From Eucommia ulmoides (taxonomy: Eukaryota > Streptophyta > Magnoliopsida > Garryales > Eucommiaceae): DNA of 64,000 nt. Each line of letters begins with the position of its first letter. Position 1 is the first letter of the stretch. The DNA lies in contig CM028328.1 of assembly GCA_016647705.1 (NCBI GenBank), positions 4,365,311 to 4,429,310 on the forward strand, read 5' to 3'. The notes below the pieces were generated by a model. That model was not told the origin of the DNA. It worked only from the letters and a program-made list of their open reading frames with translations, and searched no databases. Made by a program: the position numbers and the translations under genes. Of the stretch, positions 57,401 through 64,000 are shown piece after piece.

Positions 57401-60400
57401 GACAAGTTTTATGTTTTTACTTTCTTTGTTTTTTTTATCGGGATAAAATAAAATATAATGCCAAAAGAAGGGCCACACTTATTTATAGACAATATAGACA
57501 AATAACTGGTGAAGTCTTGTAGATGTGCGTACTGTTACTTCAATGCTACTTGCAGAAAAGTCTGGTAAAGTCTTTTAGATATTGTATTGTCATTTGTCAC
57601 TTCAACGCTACTTAAGTGCAAAGTTAACACAAGACTATGTCTTCCAGTTTTTTGGATGTTATGGGTGTATCTATGCGACGACCTTGCCAATGCGTCTGTC
57701 GGTATTGAATGACTATGAGGTATGCTTGTTAAATTTATGCAATTTGGCTTTTAGGTGTTCATGGAGGATTTGACAACAATGAACCTGAATATGAAGAGAG
57801 CTACACTATTGTCATATTGCCAGATTATATTACTCTTCCTTTCCCATCAGTGGATTTACCGGAGAAGGTCTTTCCCCTTATTCTACATTTCAGCCTAATC
57901 TCTTGTTATTGAATCTGTAAAGTATCATATTTGCTATACATTTTTGATCATCAATTTTGATGTCAATTTTTCTCCCCTTCTGCATCTGGCTATCTGCAGG
58001 TAAGATTGGCTGTTGATGCTATATTACTGGCGGAAGGGGCTGAGCGTAAAGACCAAGTTGCACTATGGACATCTGAGAAGAAGCAAACTAGTAAATTTGC
58101 CACGAGTCTGCAACAAATTGACAATGGTGTTACTATTCCTCCATCTGGGTGGAGATGCACGAAGTGTGACAAAACTGAGAATCTTTGGTTAAATTTAACT
58201 GATGGGATGATCCTCTGTGGTAGGAAAAATTGGGATGGGAGTGGAGGTAACAACCATGCCATTGAACACTTCAATGAAACTGGCTATCCTCTTTCTGTAA
58301 AGCTTGGGACAATAACCGTGGATCTTGAGGGAGCAGGTAATGTTTCATAACGTCTTTCTTAGATATTGTTTGCTATTGTTGCTGTTTATCACTCATTTTA
58401 CGCTTCGTAGTAGTTCTGAACCTGTTTACTCTTGGATTGATTCTAAGACTTGTTAATAGTATCAACAATCAACATAAAGCTTCTTTAATGATTGTATTGG
58501 TCATGCTTTCTAATCACTAGTACCAACAATAAACATAAAGCTTCTTTAATGATTGTGTTAGTATGCTTTCTAAGCACTAGTTCATTAGAACTATCTTTTA
58601 ACTGCATAAATATGTAGATAGAGTGCTTAATGAAGTAAAAGATATACTGGTTTTTAAATCACGAGTTTTATTGGTGATCATGTAAAATGAGTCTTATGCC
58701 TCTTGTCGCATACATAGGTGCATTTTCTTCGCCAAATCTTGACACCTATATACAGTTACATCTATATACATGATATGGAAGAGAGAATATACATATACAA
58801 ATATTTTTAAATGTATATTCCGCCCAATAACCTTGAGGTTGTGAGTTCACTCTTGAGAGCAGTCACTTTGTAAAATACCAAAGGTCAGATCTGTTTCCAA
58901 TAAATTCCTTCCCTCTCCCACCAAACCCCCATTTACTGGGGGGGGGGGGGGGGGGGTTGCTGATCTTTATATATATATATATATAAATGCATGTAATCTA
59001 ATGTTAGTTAGTCGAGTATAATTATGAGTTACAAAAACTTGGCAGCTCAGATGTTTTTTCTTATCCGGAGGATGAAAGTGTCACAGACCCACTTTTAGCG
59101 CAGCATCTGGCATTCTTTGGAATTGATTTTTCATCATTAGAAAAGGTTAGTCATGTACTTCAATTTAAATTTATAACTCTGAACTTATTTCCTCATTGCA
59201 TCTATTATTGCAATTTTTTTTTTTTTTTTGTGATTTCATTATCCTCCTTATCAACTGTGTTCATTTTCAGCCTTTTAAGCGGATACTGTTTTTTGTGTGT
59301 GTGATATTAGAAATACTTATGGCACCGTACATGTGAATGTAGGCCCCCATCCTTGGCACCTGTCATTATCCTCGAGCTTGTATTAAAGTTGTATTTGAGT
59401 CATAGTGGCATGAAGCGGCGGCAGGAGGGGGGAATTGACAAAGTGTAAAAGATTCACATGTTTTGGAGCACTTAATAAGTGTATAAATTTTTTTTAGATA
59501 AATATATACTGTATTTACTGGTTTACCAATTTTTACTTAAAATAATATATTTTTACAATACAATATTCTTTGGAACGACCTATTTCATGTTTTTGTTTAT
59601 TAAAATAAATTTTCGGCTAACATGATAGAAGCTAGTTTGGTGCGAGATGCTTAGTAAGAAGCGAAGAATCGCGAGTCTAACACGGGAGCGTGGCCTTTTT
59701 AAGAGGATCCTACAACTAAGATTTGAGTAGGAAGATCTTCACCGGCTGTTGTTTGGTAAGCTTTTAAGGCAGTTCAGCTTCAATAGGAAGGACCCAACGA
59801 TTTGGGTTTACAGTTTGCATGAATGCAATTACCCTTGTTCAACTTGAAGTCATGCAATGGCCAAATGTGAATCAATTAAAACCTGAATCATACATCACAC
59901 TTGCCTTTGGTTGAGGATAGGCATGAAACTGTACAACAGATGCACTCTTCTTTCTTCCTAAGATGGAATTACTGGGGCTTGATGTGCTCAAGTTGAGCTA
60001 TGTTTTTGAACAAACATATAGTTGAAACTCAAGCCATTTCTCCCCTAAAACTTGCTAGCTTGCTGAGCCGTTATGTAATTAACCTTATTGAGCAGTTTGG
60101 ATTTGGCTGTGTTATCGGTGCTGTTTAATTTTGCAATACATTCTAGAAATGATTTTTGTTATTGTAAATGGATGTTTAATAATTTTGGGCATCATCTTTA
60201 TCCTCTCTATGCTCGATTTATCTACTTTCACTTGGTCAGACTTTTGGAGTATAGTTAAAGCAGTATTTTCTTGAGATGATAGATCTATTTTCACAAAGTT
60301 GGACACTCTTCATTGTCATAAAAGCGGTTGTCTCACTTATAAATAAAGTGATTTTTACTCTCTTTTATGTCGTTGATCCTACCGCATTTCTGTCGAAGTA

Positions 60401-63209
60401 GTTCATTTTAGATTATTTAGAACACTTGGAATCATCTTTTCCATCCATTATTAATGCATCATTTCTGTTATCAGAGGAACAATGACTATAAAATGTTTTG
60501 GTGGATTATACCTTTTTTTTGTTTGTCGATGTGAAATGAATATACATTCAACACATTTAATTTCAATTGTGATGGATAATTCAGTCCATATTGAATTACT
60601 GGTGGCAGTTTTAGAATCCTCGATTGATATTTAAGAAATGAATTGCTTGCACTTGCTACTGTAATTTATCTAAAAGCAACATTGTAGAAGGTTCACACTC
60701 CTGATACTTCTTATCCGGTTCTTAGCTTTGGACATGATTTTGATCTCTTCGATGAAATGATTTACTACTGCTTTGCGATGTGTGTGAGTTAGAGAAGTAT
60801 CAATCACTTTTATGATTCTTTGTTTTCAGATTATTTAATGTTTAATCAATATGTAGTAATGATGGGTAAGTACACATGCATGTTAGTGGTGGGAATGGAT
60901 AATCCCGTTGGTACCTTTCGATTAGATGAGTGGGACCAATACCTTAATGGATCTGAAACTTTCATGTATTCTTTTCACATTGCCATTGTTACCTCAATTA
61001 TGTGATAAAAATTTATGTTCTTGGGTCGGAGCGATCTCTCTTTGTTGTTTCATTGTTGTCTATACTTACAATACAGTAAATGATTTTAGTGCAAAGTGTC
61101 AGAAAATGTCAGTCAGTGTGCCATATAATTTTGTTTTGTATTACTAGAGAAAACTTTTAGTGTGTTCAACTTCTACTGCCTTAATATAGTGGGACTTTGT
61201 TATTGTTCTCTGTGCTGAAATACCAATTGGGATTGATAATTTTCACTTGCACAGAAATCTTGGGAACGTCAATTGTAAGCAAGAATAGAAGGGTGGGCTT
61301 TCACATCTACTTGTTAAATAATGATCAAAGAGAAGTACAATGCGCATCTCGGGAACTGTATTATTTATTTCATGTCAAATTGTTGGATTATAGTTCTAGC
61401 CTTTGGCTTTCTACCACAATCCACATCTCTTAAATCAATTTCTAGGATGGAACAAAAGTACGGGCAAAATATGTCTCCACTACTGAAATTAAATTTTATA
61501 TCTTGACATGTAATACGTGCATATAATTTTGCCATTTGTTTTTATATTGGTGTAGCACAAGGCATGTTTCAATAAAATAATAAATAGCTTTTCCCATTGA
61601 TTAATTACAGACTGAAATGACTACTGCTGAAAGGGAACTTGATCAAAATATCAATTTTGATTGGAATCGCATTCAAGAAAGTGGACTGGAAGTTGAGCCA
61701 CTATATGGACCAGGTTACACGGGACTTGTGAATCTTGGTAACAGGTAATATTGTCCTTGAAATTGAGCAGCTAGAAATATTCGTCATTTGTTCATTCTTT
61801 TTTGTGGTTGCTGTTTTATGTCCATGCAGTTGCTACTTGGCTGCGACTATGCAAGTTGTTTTTTCCACGCATTCTTTCTGTTCACGGTCAGTGTATACTC
61901 TGTTGAATTTTTTATATACATGCAGTTCCACTTGGAATGTCTTATAACTCTTATTATGGAGTCAATTTACTATCCTTATTTTTTTTTCTGAAACTCTCTA
62001 TTCGGAATTCGAATTTTGGTAACCTTATAATGTTTGTCCTCAAATATTAGATCCCCACTTATCCCCCACAAGAAGAAGAAAAAGAAAAACGAATTCAAGA
62101 GTCCTAATAAAAGATTCTAATTTGGGGATTGGGATGTATAAAAAATGATAAACTTCTGGCATGGTTTGGATTCTCTGTTTCTTATATTTGGAAGCATTTG
62201 GATTTATTTGTTTGGTGTGAGTTTCTTACCAGATACTACAATTTTCAACCACTGAAATTGGCTTTTGAGGCTGCGCCTGCTGATCCAACTGTTGACCTGA
62301 ATATGCAGTTGTAAGTAACTCGTGGATCTGCTAGTTTTTGGTATTATCAGATTATGTGAGTGTAAATGTCTGTTTTTTGATTTTCAAATAGATTGACTGT
62401 AAAGCACCATATCACTTGTTTGTGTTTCATGTTATGGAGTTGGGGTTGCAACCTAGGGATAGTGAAGATATATTGTGAGATTGCAATATGTTCCATATAA
62501 TGGAATGACAGAGTAACGTTGAATGAACAACATTAATTTCTATTAGCTTAAAGTGGTTTATCATGTGAGGAATGCAATGTGCAAATTCTTCCTTGTCTGG
62601 GATCATGATAAGTCATGACATGAAAAATGAAAAATATGGTTTTCCATGTTTCATGGAGTTGGGGTTGCAACCTAGGGATAGTGAAGATGATATATTGTGA
62701 GATTGCAAAATGTTCCATATAATGGAGTGACAGAGTAACGTTGAATGAACAACATTAATTTCTATTAGCTTAAAGTGGTTTATCATGTGAGGAATGCCAT
62801 GTGCAAATTCTTCCTTGTTTGGGATTATGATAAGTCATGACATGAAAAATATGGTCTTCCATGGCAATTGAACTTCTGCTTTTATCTTGAATATCTTTAT
62901 AGTCCGTCACTTGTATTTTCAGTGCCGTTTTTCGACAGTTGTATAGCGCGTTTATCTATGAGAGAAAAAAGTTTTCATAGGAATTAATTCTGCATGTGTT
63001 AGAAACTTCATAATGCATATTTGTGTGTGACAGAACAAAGCTTGCTCATGGCCTGCTCTCCGGTAAATATTCAATCCCAGTTTTGGAGGTAATATACTAT
63101 GAATTTGTTGACTTTTTGTGTTTGGGTTTGTTTTGTTGTGTTAATTAGCTTCTTATTTGATATTCAGAAAGACAGCAATGCGAATACTACAAACTCAGCC
63201 CCAAATCCT
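54409..63209 (+). CDS. UBP14: Ubiquitin-specific protease 14 (isopeptidase T type), N-terminal half, 10 exons
   Basis: Plant UBP14 removes ubiquitin from free polyubiquitin chains in cytosol and nucleus, recycling ubiquitin for the proteasome pathway. Exons: 54409-54504, 55098-55269, 57755-57867, 58000-58336, 59051-59145, 61611-61744, 61830-61886, 62233-62310, 63034-63088, 63168-63209. All joints have GT-AG borders and keep the frame. The product begins MELLRSNLSRVRIPEPTNRI and matches the Arabidopsis protein along its length. Features: N-terminal domain (about 1-127), a ZnF-UBP domain (about 176-235) and the Cys box NLGNSCYLAATMQ with catalytic Cys317. About 393 of roughly 800 residues are present; the His box and UBA domains lie past the window. 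Introns 2 and 5 are about 2.5 kb each. No stop or frameshift is seen, so the gene looks functional. Confidence 0.95.
55288..55673. repeat. 193-bp tandem duplication in UBP14 intron 2
   Basis: Copy 1 is 55288-55480 and copy 2 is 55481-55673. They are almost identical; I saw one difference (TTTGTAGCTG versus TTTGTGGCTG). Both start ATATGTATGTTTTTTCATTTC, and end in GCCAAGGATCAA. The near-identity suggests a recent event. It lies just inside the 5' splice site of intron 2. Confidence 0.93.
58000..58336 (+). CDS. UBP14: UBP14 exon 4, ZnF-UBP domain
   Basis: Encodes residues 128-239 plus the first base of 240. It holds SGWRCTKCDKTENLWLNL (Cys180, Cys183), GMILCGRKNWDG (Cys200) and GGNNHAIEHF (His213, His217). 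This zinc-finger ubiquitin-binding domain binds the free C-terminus of ubiquitin in isopeptidase T proteins. Acceptor TCTGCAG at 57999, donor GTAATG at 58337. Confidence 0.95.
58463..58584. repeat. 61-bp tandem duplication in UBP14 intron 4
   Basis: CAACAAT(C/A)AACATAAAGCTTC starts at 58463 and again at 58524. Units end in CTTTCTAA(T/G)CACTAGT(A/T)C and differ at a handful of bases. Confidence 0.9.
58938..58956. repeat. 19-base G run in UBP14 intron 4
   Basis: An unbroken run of G between TTTACT and TTGCTG, close to an (AT)n tract (58969-58984). Could form a G-quadruplex, or its length could be a sequencing artefact. Confidence 0.85.
61611..61886 (+). CDS. UBP14: UBP14 exons 6-7 with the catalytic Cys box
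   Basis: Exon 6 (61611-61744) encodes TEMTTAERELDQNINFDWNR through GPGYTGLVNLGN, and exon 7 (61830-61886) starts in the serine codon of GNS and gives CYLAATMQVVFSTHSFCS. Cys317 of the USP-type Cys box is encoded right after the 85-base intron 6 (61745-61829). Phases join cleanly (exon 6 ends with 2 bases of a codon). Confidence 0.95.
62434..62852. repeat. ~219-bp tandem duplication in UBP14 intron 8
   Basis: Copy 1 (about 62434-62635) and copy 2 (about 62653-62852) both begin ATGGAGTTGGGGTTGCAACC. Both contain GTGAGATTGCAA(T/A)ATGTTCC and CATGTGAGGAATGC, and end ATAAGTCATGACATGAAAAAT. Differences are few. Confidence 0.9.
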
Positions 63210-64000
63210 GTAAGTGTTCTGGTTGATCTGTGACACTGGCTATGTCCATTTTGTTTAGGATAATTTCACGATCTGGGTTCCACTGCATAGCAAATGCATA
63301 TATTAGTTTCCATAAATTTGAATTCATTAATAAATTTATAAACATCTTGGTTATGCTAATAGTAAAAATATAAGGTTGTGTATGGGTAAGGTAATTTAAG
63401 GGAGGATTTCATTGGGGTAAAGGATTTCACAAATTCTGTTTAGGAAATTCCTTGTTCGAGTACTATGAAGAAGAATTTATGAAATCCATTCATTTGTAAA
63501 ATAGGAGAATAAAAGGGGTTTGCAAATCCCTTCAAAACACATGTTATGTATAAATCCTTCCAAGGGGGAATTTGCTATTTTTTTTTCAATTCCTCATCCA
63601 TTTCACTTCAATTTCATTTTTTATTTTGTAATTATTATATGCATTTCAAATTTCTCTCTTCTCTCTATATATTATTCTCTCTATATTTTATGTAATAAAA
63701 TTATATTTTTTAAATAAATAGATATAAAAATCATATTATTAAAATATTTGTGTTTAATGAAAATTATATTGTTATAATTATATTACTAAAATATGTATAA
63801 AAATTATATTATAAAATTACTAAATAAAGATTATATTATGAGATATATTTTCATATTTTTATTATTAAAATTTAATAGATTTCAAAATTCTGCATATAAA
63901 TACTTGTCTATCTAAACTTATGAAATTACATAATCAAATTATTTATCTAAAAAAAGTTATCTAAATAAGGAATTTGTAAATGATGGGATTTCAAAATTCA
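63210..64000. other. UBP14 intron 10 (partial)
   Basis: Starts with donor GTAAGTG and runs to the window end without a recognisable acceptor plus coding sequence. From about 63370 it is an AT-rich segment with TTTCA(T/C)..GGATTTC-like and AAATCC..GGATTT motifs that looks like an intronic MITE-type insertion. The next exon, expected to encode the RQEG..PRMFK-type region, must lie beyond 64000. Confidence 0.6.

Overview
The window is nuclear DNA of a flowering plant, probably a eudicot. It is AT-rich, its one clearly recognisable gene has many GT-AG introns, and it is filled with plant-type Copia, Gypsy, hAT and Helitron-like elements. The only confidently named host gene is the 5' half of a UBP14 (ubiquitin-specific protease 14) orthologue at the right edge. 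No operons, CRISPR arrays or rRNA/tRNA genes were seen.

Layout. 1-5.8 kb: a Gypsy-type LTR fragment broken by a solo LTR (TG...CA ends, 5-bp target duplication AAAAC). The fragment plus most of the solo LTR is tandemly duplicated, and the first copy gained a ~1 kb AT-rich insertion with a degenerate 20-bp minisatellite. 5.8-10 kb: a small gene island with two minus-strand ORFs that look genuine (6467-6880, one-membrane-segment protein; 8048-8434, basic GC-rich protein). 10-16.4 kb: a tandem array of ~335-bp units with Helitron-like ends, interrupted by a decayed Copia element (10434-14977). 17.5-26.6 kb: a second decayed Copia whose 3' LTR is interrupted by a ~2.1 kb TGTTG...CAACA element, itself interrupted by a hAT-like element that carries a fragment of an EDM2-like PHD-finger gene. 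26.8-31.4 kb: a solo-LTR-like element containing a second copy of the TGTTG...CAACA element. 33.2-50.5 kb: a Tat-lineage Gypsy element with gag, protease, RT, two RNase H domains, integrase, a long antisense ORF, 3'-UTR tandem repeats, and a 3' LTR split by two related solo LTRs with perfect 5-bp target duplications. 50.5-54.1 kb: AT-rich sequence, a MITE-like element and a degenerate LTR-like region. 54.4-64 kb: UBP14 exons 1-10; the window ends inside intron 10.

All retroelement reading frames carry stops or frameshifts, so they are fossils. The TE layers give a relative order of insertion: Gypsy before its two solo-LTR insertions; Copia before the TGTTG element before the hAT. I found no coherent new biological system. 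The most interesting items are the captured PHD-finger fragment in the hAT, the long antisense ORF and satellite-like 3' repeats of the Tat element, the Helitron-like tandem array, and the tandem duplication whose breakpoint lies inside a solo LTR. Domain and family names come from recognising motifs by eye; no database search was run.
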